Of a stretch of 64,000 bases of DNA, positions 54,621-63,183 are shown piece after piece. This DNA is from MGBC163016 sp964631345. Lineage in GTDB: Bacteria; Actinomycetota; Coriobacteriia; Coriobacteriales; Eggerthellaceae. How positions within the stretch are numbered: the first letter of the stretch is position 1; every line of letters starts with the position of its first letter. Below the pieces are notes generated by a model that saw nothing but the letters and a program-made list of their open reading frames with translations, did not search any database and had not been told where the DNA came from. The stretch spans positions 1 to 64,000 of the forward strand of contig CAZVWE010000009.1 in the NCBI GenBank assembly GCA_964631345.1, written 5' to 3'. Both the position numbers and the translations under genes were made by a program.

Positions 54621-55732
54621 GTCTTCAGGCTAAGATAATTAAAGATTTCGGCTCTTTTAAGCTGGACATCGATATAGATGTGGACGAACAAACTCTAGGT
54701 TTTCTCGGCGCATCAGGATGTGGGAAATCTTTAACACTTCGTTGTATTGCAGGAATTGAACGTCCAGATGAGGGTCGCATTGTTGTAAATGGAAAGACGT
54801 TTTTTGACTCAGAGGCTGGCATTAACCTCACTCCACAAGAGCGTAAAACTGCACTTTTGTTTCAAAACTATATGCTTTTCCCGAATATGACTGTAGAAAA
54901 AAACATCGGCGCTGGAATCCCTAAAGAGGTATCCAAGGAAGAGCGTGGGAAAAGAATTGCAGCGGAACTAAACAGATTTGGTCTTTCGGGATTTGCTGAT
55001 AGGTATCCATCTCAGTTATCTGGCGGTCAGCAACAGCGTGTGGCTTTAGCGCGTATGCTTGCAGCTCGTCCTGGTATTTTGATGCTTGATGAGCCATTCA
55101 GTGCGCTAGATTCGCATCTAAAAGATATGCTCGAATTAAACTTGTTGAACCTTTTTGCAACATTTGATGGCACCGTTTTATATGTAAGTCATGACATTGA
55201 TGAGGCTATGCGTCTTTGTGACAGCATTGCTGTAGTTGAATCAGGGAAAATCCTTGAGATAGATAATCCAGACGAGCTTGTGCATAATCCTAAATCTGAA
55301 GCAGCTTTAAAGCTTTCCGGGTGTAAGAATGTTGTCATGGCTGACAAGGTTTCATCAAGTCGAATTTATGTTGATAAGTGGGGCGTGACACTAGAAACGG
55401 CAGCTGATGTTCCTGATGATTTGAAATACATTGGAGTCAGAGCAAACTATATTAATCGTGCAGATAAACCAGGTGACAATGTATTCAGGATGCGTGTAGA
55501 CCGTATAAGTGATGCCAGATTTGAGCGCTCTATGTTTTTGAGCTTTATTGATAGAAGTGAAAATGCAGAGCCTCTAGTTGTAAATCCCGAGTTAGATGAA
55601 ATGCACTATATGCACCAAAGGTTGTACTGGAGAGTCAACACGCTAAATACCACAAAAGATGAACTTCCGAATGTAGGTGATGAGATTCTGCTTGAAATTC
55701 CAAAAAACAGGATATATATGGTGTGTCAGTAA
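54617..55732 (+). CDS. modC: Molybdate ABC transporter ATPase ModC
   Basis: The cytoplasmic ATPase of the importer. Walker A is GASGCGKS, the Q-loop LLFQNYMLFPNMTV, the signature LSGGQQQRVALARMLA, Walker B ILMLDEPFSALD and the switch His in YVSHDIDEA. A C-terminal regulatory domain of about 130 residues follows, in the place of a MOP/TOBE domain, though its sequence (CKNVVMADKVSSSRIYVDKW) is not a clear MOP repeat. GTG start overlapping modB (GTGA). Length 371 residues. Confidence 0.93.
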   Translation: MSLQAKIIKDFGSFKLDIDIDVDEQTLGFLGASGCGKSLTLRCIAGIERPDEGRIVVNGKTFFDSEAGINLTPQERKTALLFQNYMLFPNMTVEKNIGAGIPKEVSKEERGKRIAAELNRFGLSGFADRYPSQLSGGQQQRVALARMLAARPGILMLDEPFSALDSHLKDMLELNLLNLFATFDGTVLYVSHDIDEAMRLCDSIAVVESGKILEIDNPDELVHNPKSEAALKLSGCKNVVMADKVSSSRIYVDKWGVTLETAADVPDDLKYIGVRANYINRADKPGDNVFRMRVDRISDARFERSMFLSFIDRSENAEPLVVNPELDEMHYMHQRLYWRVNTLNTTKDELPNVGDEILLEIPKNRIYMVCQ

Positions 55733-55895
55733 GACTCATTAAATGGGCACCTTAGATAATACTTATTTGTATATAATCAGAAGAAACTACAAATTTGCCA
55801 TTTTAAGCACTTATCAATAAATGCAATTGGTGTAAATGACGCAGTTTTTTAAGTTCTTAAATTGGCGATAAGATTACCTACGTTAAGAGGTTTAA

Positions 55896-56894
55896 TTGAA
55901 AGATTCTCACGGAAGAACCATAGATTACCTGCGCATTTCGCTTACTGATAGATGTAATTTCAGGTGTGTTTACTGTATGCCCGAAGATGGCATTGAACAG
56001 ATGAAGCATGATGATATCTTACGGATTGAAGAAATCGAAAGAATCGTACATGTTGCAGCTGGTCTCGGCATCAAAAGTGTTCGCCTTACAGGCGGTGAGC
56101 CTTTAGTTAGAAAAGGCATAGTTGATCTTGTTGACAGCATTACCGATATAGATGGAATAGAAAACGTTTCCATGACCACCAATGGGGTATTGTTGCCAAA
56201 GCTGGCACAAGATCTGCGGAAAGCCGGACTTGATAGGGTAAACATTTCACTTGATACACTTGATGCTGAACAGTTTCACCAAATAACTCGTGTTGGAAGG
56301 CTTGAGGATACGCTTGCTGGTATTGAGGCTGCTATAGATGAGGGCTTTGACCCAGTGAAGGTCAATGCTGTTACCGTCAGGTCTTTAAATCAGGATTATC
56401 TTGAATTCGCAAAAATGTCCATAAATCGGCCTTTGCACATGCGTTTTATCGAATATATGCCTATAGGCAGTAGCGATGAGGCGGATGGAACCGGATGGGG
56501 AGAAGATGATGTTATCCCAGCCGAGGAACTTCGAGAAATAATAAACGCTCAGGCAGAGGCAGAAGGTTTGGGTGTGCTTCACCCTGTAGGGAAAAAACCA
56601 GTCGGATGGGGGCCTGCGCGCTACTATGAGTTTGATGGTGCGAAAGGAACAGTGGGATTTATATCTCCTATGTCGCGTCATTTCTGTTCTGAATGTAACC
56701 GCCTTCGTATAACGGCTGATGGAAAAGTGAGGCCGTGTCTTTTCTCTGATGTGGAATATGATTTAATACCTGCGCTTAAAAGCGGCGATGATAGTGCGGT
56801 CAAGGATGTATTGCTGGAAGCTCTTGGAGCTAAGCCAAATGATCATGTTGGAATTATTGGTACAGAACGCGGAATGTCTGCGATAGGGGGCTAG
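55896..56894 (+). CDS. moaA: GTP 3',8-cyclase MoaA
   Basis: A radical SAM enzyme for the first step of molybdopterin synthesis, from GTP toward cyclic pyranopterin phosphate. The N-terminal cluster motif is CNFRCVYC, followed by RLTGGEPLVRKG; the C-terminal cluster Cys are in CSECNRLRITADGKVRPCLF. The conserved C-terminal GG tail is present (IGG). The length of 332 residues is normal. The start is TTG 55896 with AAGAGG upstream. moaC follows two bases after the stop. About 160 bases separate it from modC, so it may have its own promoter. Confidence 0.96.
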   Translation: MKDSHGRTIDYLRISLTDRCNFRCVYCMPEDGIEQMKHDDILRIEEIERIVHVAAGLGIKSVRLTGGEPLVRKGIVDLVDSITDIDGIENVSMTTNGVLLPKLAQDLRKAGLDRVNISLDTLDAEQFHQITRVGRLEDTLAGIEAAIDEGFDPVKVNAVTVRSLNQDYLEFAKMSINRPLHMRFIEYMPIGSSDEADGTGWGEDDVIPAEELREIINAQAEAEGLGVLHPVGKKPVGWGPARYYEFDGAKGTVGFISPMSRHFCSECNRLRITADGKVRPCLFSDVEYDLIPALKSGDDSAVKDVLLEALGAKPNDHVGIIGTERGMSAIGG

Positions 56895-56896
56895 AC

Positions 56897-57406
56897 GTGT
56901 CTGAGAATAGACTTACTCACGTTGATGAAAATGGCGATGTGCGAATGGTTGACGTTTCGCAGAAGCCAGATACAGAGCGCATTGCAGTGGCCGAAGGTTT
57001 TATCTCTATGCATAAAGAAACTCTTGAGCTTATTGTTCAGGGTAAAGCTGCAAAAGGTGATGTTTTGGCATGCGCAAGAGTTGCAGGGATTATGGGCGCA
57101 AAACGCACAAGTGACTTAATTCCTATGTGCCATCCGTTAAATATTACGAAATCAAAAATTGAATGTACGCCTGCATTTGAAGGAGATCGAACAGACGGAC
57201 GAGTTGGGGTTCACGTGCTTTCAACATGTGGAGTAACAGGAAAAACTGGAATAGAAATGGAAGCGCTTACAGGCGTATCTATCGCTTGTCTTACGATCTA
57301 TGATATGTGCAAGGCAGTGGATCGTGGTATGGAGATAATAGATGTGCGTCTTTTAAAGAAAGACGGCGGAAAAACTGGCCTTTGGGAGCGGGACTGTACT
57401 GCGTGA
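56897..57406 (+). CDS. moaC: Cyclic pyranopterin monophosphate synthase MoaC
   Basis: Completes the MoaA reaction, giving cyclic pyranopterin monophosphate. The conserved blocks are MVDVSQK, GAKRTSDLIPMCHPLNITK and TGIEMEALTGVSIACLTIYD with MCKAVDRGM. The active-site Lys and Asp lie in those blocks. The length of 169 residues is normal. GTG start two bases after moaA. The later pathway genes moaD/E, mogA and moeA are not in the window. Confidence 0.96.
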   Translation: MSENRLTHVDENGDVRMVDVSQKPDTERIAVAEGFISMHKETLELIVQGKAAKGDVLACARVAGIMGAKRTSDLIPMCHPLNITKSKIECTPAFEGDRTDGRVGVHVLSTCGVTGKTGIEMEALTGVSIACLTIYDMCKAVDRGMEIIDVRLLKKDGGKTGLWERDCTA

Positions 57407-57478
57407 AGTATGCGCAATTAGACCACACGGACTGAAACCTAAGGGCTTTCCGTAAACCAAGTCTTTAGGAGGTCAAAC

Positions 57479-59032
57479 ATGGGCAAACGCACGAAAATCA
57501 TATGCACCATGGGACCTGCAGTAGATGATGAGGCGATTCTTGCAGAATTAATCTCGCAAGGTGCCGATGTGTGTCGTTTGAATTTTTCCCATGGATCACA
57601 TGATGAGCATGCATGCAGGATAGAAAAAATCAAAAAGGTTCGTGCGGTTTTGGGAACGCCGACAGCCATTATGTTAGATACAAAAGGGCCTGAGATAAGA
57701 ACGGGATTGCTTGAGGGTGGAAAGCCTGTTGAGCTTATGGAAGGCACAAAGATCACTCTTACACCTAATGATGTTTTAGGGACTAAGCAAATAATTTCTC
57801 AAAGTGCGCCTATTCTTGCAGACTATGTATCGCCTGGAGTCACAATTCTTCTTGATGACGGTCTTATAGAACTTGAAGTTACAGAGATATGCGGAAAAGA
57901 CATTGTTTGTCGCGTTGTAAACTCAGGGCTTCTTGGTCAAAGAAAATCTCTTAATGTTCCAGGCGTTAGTGTTCCTTTGCCAGCTCTTACTAAAACAGAT
58001 AAAGCGGATATCGCATTCGGTATTGAGCAGGGTATTGATTTTGTGGCTCTGTCATTTGTAAAAGATGCAAAAGGGGTTAATGAGGCTAGGGAGTACATAA
58101 ATTCTTTAGCAAAAACGCCGATTGGGATAATTTCAAAAATTGAAAATGAAAGTGCGGTCGCAAATATTGATGAAATAATTCAGGCAACTGATGCTGTGAT
58201 GGTTGCACGAGGGGATCTTGGCGTTGAAGTTCCTTCATATGAGGTTCCGCATTTACAGAAAAGCATTATTAAGAAATGTAATCATGAGCATAAACCAGTT
58301 GTTATTGCGACACAGATGCTCGAATCGATGACCAATAATCCGCGGGCTACTCGCGCAGAGACCACCGATGTTGCAAATGCTATTTATGATGGGGCGGATT
58401 GCGTGATGCTGTCCGGTGAGACTGCAGCAGGTAAATACCCAATTGAAGCGGTTCGTACTATGGCAAAAATTGCAGAAACCTCCGAGATGCATTATCTGGA
58501 AGATTCACGTGTGCGCCCGCATGAAGAGGGGCTTAAAAGCGTTTCCCATGCTGTAGGGACTGCTGCTGTGCAAACAGCATTAGACGTTGACGCGAAGTGC
58601 ATAATTTGTCCAACGATGACAGGAAGATCGGCGCGTCTTATATCAAGCCTTCGCCCTCCAATTCCGATTTATGCGGTAACTCCTAATGATTCCGTTGAGC
58701 GCTCTATGCAGCTTTTCTGGGGTGTCACACCTCTAAGGGGAGATGTTCAGGGAAATATGCGGAGCGTTATCCAAAATGCTGAAGACGTTGTAATGGCAAA
58801 TGGCTTAATCCAAATAGGTGACATTGCTGTAGTTACATGCGGGGATAGGTTTACAAGTCCTACCTTGAAAACCGCAGATGGAAAGGTCGACAGATTTTCT
58901 CCGGCAAATGTGATGTATGTTGTAGAAATCAGGGATAAAGACCCTAGATTGATGGATAAATTGTCACCAGAAGATGCATTATTAACGTCAGACTTTTTCG
59001 ATATTGGGTCTACCCAGCAAAAGCTGTGGTAG
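57479..59032 (+). CDS. pyk: Pyruvate kinase
   Basis: Glycolytic enzyme converting phosphoenolpyruvate and ADP to pyruvate and ATP. It has IICTMGPA, the substrate region CRLNFSHG, LDTKGPEIRTG, the B-domain, VARGDLGVEVP, the signature PVVIATQMLESM and TRAETTDVANAIYDG. The C-terminal regulatory domain is present without an extra PEP-utiliser domain; an additional 40 residues (ending IGSTQQKLW) extend it to 517. A perfect AGGAGG lies before ATG 57479. Confidence 0.96.
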   Translation: MGKRTKIICTMGPAVDDEAILAELISQGADVCRLNFSHGSHDEHACRIEKIKKVRAVLGTPTAIMLDTKGPEIRTGLLEGGKPVELMEGTKITLTPNDVLGTKQIISQSAPILADYVSPGVTILLDDGLIELEVTEICGKDIVCRVVNSGLLGQRKSLNVPGVSVPLPALTKTDKADIAFGIEQGIDFVALSFVKDAKGVNEAREYINSLAKTPIGIISKIENESAVANIDEIIQATDAVMVARGDLGVEVPSYEVPHLQKSIIKKCNHEHKPVVIATQMLESMTNNPRATRAETTDVANAIYDGADCVMLSGETAAGKYPIEAVRTMAKIAETSEMHYLEDSRVRPHEEGLKSVSHAVGTAAVQTALDVDAKCIICPTMTGRSARLISSLRPPIPIYAVTPNDSVERSMQLFWGVTPLRGDVQGNMRSVIQNAEDVVMANGLIQIGDIAVVTCGDRFTSPTLKTADGKVDRFSPANVMYVVEIRDKDPRLMDKLSPEDALLTSDFFDIGSTQQKLW

Positions 59033-59072
59033 GATTGCAACGCAGAAATAGGTCATAAGGAAGGTATAGCAA

Positions 59073-59867
59073 ATGTCAGGACATTCAAAATGGGCGACAA
59101 CCAAACATCGTAAAGCTGCGCAAGACGCAAAGCGATCTGCCCTTTTTTCCAAACTTTCAAGAAATATTACAGTTGCAGCGAAAGAGGGTGGAGATCCAAA
59201 TCCTGACAACAATGCATCTTTGGCAGCAGCTATTGAAAAGGCTAAAGGATATTCCCTTCCAAAAGATAAGATTAAAACCGCTATCGATAAGGCATTTGGA
59301 AGTGGCAAGGATGCCGCAAACTATGAAACCGTAGTTTATGAAGGCTATGGACCTGCAGGAATTGCGGTTTATTGTGAGGCTTTGACAGATAATCGCAATC
59401 GTACGGCCGCTGATGTGAGGTCAGCTTTTTCTCATGCTGGTGGAAACCTGGGAACATCAGGCTCTGTTGCTTTCCAATTTGAACGTAAAGGCCAAATCAT
59501 GGTTCCCAAAGAGATCGAAGGGGACAAAAAGGAAGGCATGAAGGCAAACGGAGTTGCAGGCGATGAAGAGGAATTCATGCTTGCCGTTGCTGAGGCTGGT
59601 GGAGATGATTACGAAGATGCAGAAGATGAGTGGATCGTATATACAGCGCCAGCAGATCTTGCACTAGTTCGCGATGGGCTTCATAGTCAAGGTATTGAGA
59701 CAAAAGGTGCCGAGCTTATGATGATTGCAACTAACCCAACAGAGGTCAGCTTATCTGATGCAAAGAAAGTCATGCGCCTAGTGGATAAACTAGAAGAGCT
59801 TGAAGATCTTCAAAATGTCTACCACACAGCAGATATTACAGATGAGATTGCAGAACAACTAGATTAA
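59073..59867 (+). CDS. YebC/PmpR-family protein
   Basis: The N-terminal MSGHSKWATTKHRKAAQDAK is diagnostic, and KLSRNITVAAKEGG and DNRNRTAADVRSAF follow. These proteins act as transcriptional regulators or, in newer work, help ribosomes at difficult sequences. A 15-residue acidic insert (residues about 150-170, EGDKKEGMKANGVAGDEEE) enlarges it to 264 residues from the usual 245. AAGGAAGG lies upstream of ATG 59073. ruvC, a common neighbour, is not seen; a convergent aminotransferase follows. Confidence 0.93.
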   Translation: MSGHSKWATTKHRKAAQDAKRSALFSKLSRNITVAAKEGGDPNPDNNASLAAAIEKAKGYSLPKDKIKTAIDKAFGSGKDAANYETVVYEGYGPAGIAVYCEALTDNRNRTAADVRSAFSHAGGNLGTSGSVAFQFERKGQIMVPKEIEGDKKEGMKANGVAGDEEEFMLAVAEAGGDDYEDAEDEWIVYTAPADLALVRDGLHSQGIETKGAELMMIATNPTEVSLSDAKKVMRLVDKLEELEDLQNVYHTADITDEIAEQLD

Positions 59868-59886
59868 ATTAGCTGTCTTTAAGGCT

Positions 59887-59945
59887 AAAACCGTCGAATC
59901 AATCTAGATATTCTCGATCCATATAAATCTAGATTGATTCGGTTT
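59887..59945. terminator. Long bidirectional terminator
   Basis: Perfect 14-base-pair core CGAATCAATCTAGA / TCTAGATTGATTCG (59894-59907 / 59927-59940), with an outer AAACC/GGTTT pairing around a small bulge. It sits between the convergent YebC and aminotransferase genes and can serve both; each strand has a short T run. Confidence 0.85.
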
Positions 59946-59953
59946 AAGCCAGC

Positions 59954-61249
59954 CTAGACCAAGCTCATTTTTTCGAGAGCCGCCTTTTTTACACAACAAA
60001 TAAATACATCCATTGCAAGATCTAACTCTTCAAGCGATAGCATAGTAGGAGCTATGCGAATGTTTGAATCGGTTGGATCTTTTCCGTATGGCCAGGTAGC
60101 TCCTGCTGTTGTAAGTGTAATGCCGGCTTTCTTTGCAAGCGCAACTGTGCGTTTTGCCGTAAGGCTTAACCCATCAAAAGAGATAAAATAGCCGCCCTTT
60201 GGGTAAGTCCAGGTAGCTATCATTAAGTCTTTAAGACCTTCCTCTAGTTTCTTCTCTACAAGTTCGAATTTAGGACGAATAATATCTGCATGTTTTGACA
60301 TATGTTCTTTTATTGCGTCTGTATTTGGTAAGAAGCGAACGTGGCGAAGTTGATTAAGCTTGTCTTGCCCAACCACCTGTGCAGACATTAGTTTTCTAGC
60401 CTCTTTTATATTTGCCTTTGATGATGCAAATCCACATATTCCAGCACCTGGGAAAGTTATTTTTGATGTGGATGCAAATTTGAAGTACCTATCAGGATGT
60501 CCTGCCTCAACGCAGGCAAGTCCAATATCTAGTAAGTGTTCATCGAAATCTGGATATAGGGTATGCACGCAGTATGCGTTGTCCCAAAAAATCCTGAAAT
60601 CATCTGCCGCTTCCATTGAAGCAAGACGTCTAACGGTTTCATCTGAATATACAACGCCTGTAGGATTTGAGAATTTCGGAACGCACCAAATGCCTTTTAC
60701 ATGAGGGTCTTTCGCAAGTTTTTCAACCTCGTCCATATCAGGACCTGTTTTAGTCATAGGAACCGTGAGCATTTCAATTCCAAATTGCTCAAGAATTGCA
60801 AAATGTCTGTCGTATCCAGGTGCGGGGCAAATAAAACTAATGCGATCATATGCAGCCCATGGCGTTGATCCTAAACATCCAAAGTCAAGACATCTTGCCA
60901 CCGTGTCATACATTGCAGTGAGTGATGAGTTACCAAGTGCAAGTGTGCATTCAGGATCAGAATCCAGAAGCTCTGCCATTAACGCGCGTGCGCCAGGGAT
61001 GCCTTCTACGTTCCCATAATTTCTGCAATCAATACCTGCATCATCTATGCAATCAAGAGGGGTCTGTAGAATACAGAGCATCTCAGATGATAAATTCAGT
61101 TGATCTTTACAAGGCTTTCCGCGCGCCATATCTATAGAATAATTTTTGCTAAGTATTTCTTCGTATTCAGCGTTTACCTCATCAAGCGTTTGTTTTAGTT
61201 CTGCGTCACTTAAGTTTGCATAAGCTTTAACGTCATTGTTTGAAGACAT
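59954..61249 (-). CDS. Class I/II PLP-dependent aminotransferase (MocR-type fold group)
   Basis: A cytoplasmic PLP enzyme of 431 residues. The nucleotide-like early motif SIDMARGKPCKDQLNLS, YGNVEGIPGARALMAELL, the PGYDRHFAILE region, NPTGVVYSDETVRRLA, an IFWDNAYCVH Asp motif and the PLP Lys in STSKITFPGAGICGF are all visible. These features match the Aminotran_MocR aspartate/alanine aminotransferase subgroup; it has no GntR DNA-binding domain. The amino donor is not certain. On the minus strand, AAAGGG lies ten bases before ATG 61249. Confidence 0.9.
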   Translation of the reverse strand: MSSNNDVKAYANLSDAELKQTLDEVNAEYEEILSKNYSIDMARGKPCKDQLNLSSEMLCILQTPLDCIDDAGIDCRNYGNVEGIPGARALMAELLDSDPECTLALGNSSLTAMYDTVARCLDFGCLGSTPWAAYDRISFICPAPGYDRHFAILEQFGIEMLTVPMTKTGPDMDEVEKLAKDPHVKGIWCVPKFSNPTGVVYSDETVRRLASMEAADDFRIFWDNAYCVHTLYPDFDEHLLDIGLACVEAGHPDRYFKFASTSKITFPGAGICGFASSKANIKEARKLMSAQVVGQDKLNQLRHVRFLPNTDAIKEHMSKHADIIRPKFELVEKKLEEGLKDLMIATWTYPKGGYFISFDGLSLTAKRTVALAKKAGITLTTAGATWPYGKDPTDSNIRIAPTMLSLEELDLAMDVFICCVKKAALEKMSLV

Positions 61250-61392
61250 ATCGAACCCTTTCGAATTTCAGTTACCGTTCCATTCACAAGTGCATATAGC
61301 CCGTGCATGTCTTGCTGACCTAAGTTTTGAAATCACTCTATCAGGATAAAGTATAATCCCCAAGACATTCGTACAAAGGGGTTGATGTTTTT

Positions 61393-63024
61393 ATGGTCGA
61401 GGGCGATTTCTTAGTTCTTTTCGCCATGTTGATTTATTTTATTGTCGTTTTGACAATTGGTTTCGTTTATGCGAAGCGTTCAAATTCTTCAACATCTGAA
61501 TATTTTATTGGTGGAAGGAAAGTTGGCCCTTGGCTTACGGCTCTTTCTGCAGAAGCGTCAGATATGTCCGGATACCTTCTCATGGGTCTTCCTGGACTTG
61601 CATATTTTACAGGTGCATCGGATGCAGGTTGGACGGCTGTAGGTCTTGCAATTGGAACATATCTTAACTGGAAGCTTGTAGCAAAAAGGCTTCGCAAGTA
61701 CTCTGTGAAAGCAGATAACGCGATCACACTCCCAGGCTTTTACTCCAAACGTTTCCACGATGATAAAAATATTGTCTCCACAATAGCCGCGTTAATCATT
61801 CTTGTGTTTTTCTGCGTGTATGTTGGGAGTTGCTTTGTAACGTGTGGAAAGTTATTCAATACACTTTTCGGCCTTGATTACCTTACGATGATGTGCCTTG
61901 GAGCTATCATCGTATTTCTGTATACGCTTATCGGTGGATATCTTTCAGTTGTGGCAACTGACTTTGTGCAGGGCTGCCTTATGTTTTTTGCACTACTTGT
62001 AGTGCTTATTGGATCGATTACTTATGCAGGTGGCGTGGACAATGTCGTCGCATTCTTAAATGACATTCCAGGCTTTCTTTCAGGTGTACAAATTGCTGTT
62101 CCTGTAACAGATGAGCAGGGACTACAGATGATGAATGACAATGCGCCTTTATTTGATGTTCCTGCAGAATATGGTTTGCTTTCAATTATCTCAATGCTTG
62201 CTTGGGGTCTAGGATATTTTGGTATGCCTCAAGTATTGGTGCGCTTTTTGGGAATTAGATCAGCAGAAGAAATTAAGCGCAGTCGAATTATTGCGGTTAC
62301 TTGGGTTGTTGTCTCTTTGTTCTCGGCAATTTGTATTGGCCTTGTAGGACGTGCTGTGATCCCAACAATGTTTGCCACAAACTCTGCTGCAGAAAATGTG
62401 TTCATCGTTCTTTCGCAGATCATGCTTCCATCATTTTTGTGCGGCATTGTGGTGTCAGGCATCTTGGCGGCTTCTATGTCTAGTTCGTCTTCATACCTTC
62501 TTATTGCAGGGTCAAGTGTTGCGGAAAACATCTTTAGGGGCGTTATTAAAAAGGATGCAACCGATGCGCAGGTAATGATTGTTGCACGCGTAACACTAAT
62601 CGTGGTGTTCCTTTTCGGAATTCTCGTGGCAGCTGATGAGAATTCTTCGATTTTCTTTGTCGTAAGTTATGCATGGGCAGGTCTTGGGGCTTCGTTTGGA
62701 CCTTTAACGCTGTGTTCACTTTATTGGAGAAGGCTAACAAAACAAGGTGCTATTGCTGGCATGATTGCAGGTACAGCAACTGTGCTTATTTGGCATAATC
62801 TTCTATCTCCATTGGGTGGAATATTTGGAATCTATGAACTTTTGCCAGCGTTTTTGATCTCGCTTATCTTTATTGTTGTCGTAAGTCTTTTGACTCCAGA
62901 ACCCCCTCAAGCTGTTTTGGATGATTTTGATCACTATATGGACGAAGATGATGAATCCGAGCTTCAGGCCGCTATTAATGCTGAAAAATCAGAGAAAGTT
63001 TTAGGCGAAGCATTAGGGGATTAA
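61393..63024 (+). CDS. putP: Sodium/solute symporter, PutP-like
   Basis: A polytopic SSS-family transporter with 13 or so helices in 543 residues. SEYFIGGRKVGPWLTALSA, SGYLLMGLPGLAYFTG and, later, WGLGYFGMPQVLVRFLGIRS are close to the Na+/proline symporter PutP, and LAASMSSSSSYLLIAGSSV contains the Ser/Thr of the Na+ site. The C-terminus is an acidic cytoplasmic tail. AAAGGGG lies upstream of ATG 61393. Proline is the most probable substrate but is not proven. Confidence 0.9.
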   Translation: MVEGDFLVLFAMLIYFIVVLTIGFVYAKRSNSSTSEYFIGGRKVGPWLTALSAEASDMSGYLLMGLPGLAYFTGASDAGWTAVGLAIGTYLNWKLVAKRLRKYSVKADNAITLPGFYSKRFHDDKNIVSTIAALIILVFFCVYVGSCFVTCGKLFNTLFGLDYLTMMCLGAIIVFLYTLIGGYLSVVATDFVQGCLMFFALLVVLIGSITYAGGVDNVVAFLNDIPGFLSGVQIAVPVTDEQGLQMMNDNAPLFDVPAEYGLLSIISMLAWGLGYFGMPQVLVRFLGIRSAEEIKRSRIIAVTWVVVSLFSAICIGLVGRAVIPTMFATNSAAENVFIVLSQIMLPSFLCGIVVSGILAASMSSSSSYLLIAGSSVAENIFRGVIKKDATDAQVMIVARVTLIVVFLFGILVAADENSSIFFVVSYAWAGLGASFGPLTLCSLYWRRLTKQGAIAGMIAGTATVLIWHNLLSPLGGIFGIYELLPAFLISLIFIVVVSLLTPEPPQAVLDDFDHYMDEDDESELQAAINAEKSEKVLGEALGD

Positions 63025-63042
63025 TAGTTAATTTGATGGATG

Positions 63043-63118
63043 AGCACTCATATCCGATGTGCTAGATATGTGCGTGAAAGGTACTCGATTTGGTCTTATC
63101 GGATATGAATGCTATTAT
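63043..63118 (+). promoter_or_regulatory. Promoter with a long inverted repeat occupying its spacer
   Basis: A -35 TTGGTC (63090-63095), a 17-base spacer and an extended -10 TGC-TATTAT (63110-63118). Arms AGCACTCATATCCGAT (63043-63058) and ATCGGATATGAATGCT (63098-63113) are complementary at 15 of 16 positions; the second arm fills the spacer and touches the -10. It probably binds a regulator of the P60 gene, possibly by looping; it could also serve as a hairpin at the end of putP. Confidence 0.65.
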
Positions 63119-63183
63119 GTCATCCATGTTCGCACTAAAAACAGACCATTTCTCTTGCTCAACCCAGGAGGTATCCTAGACTG

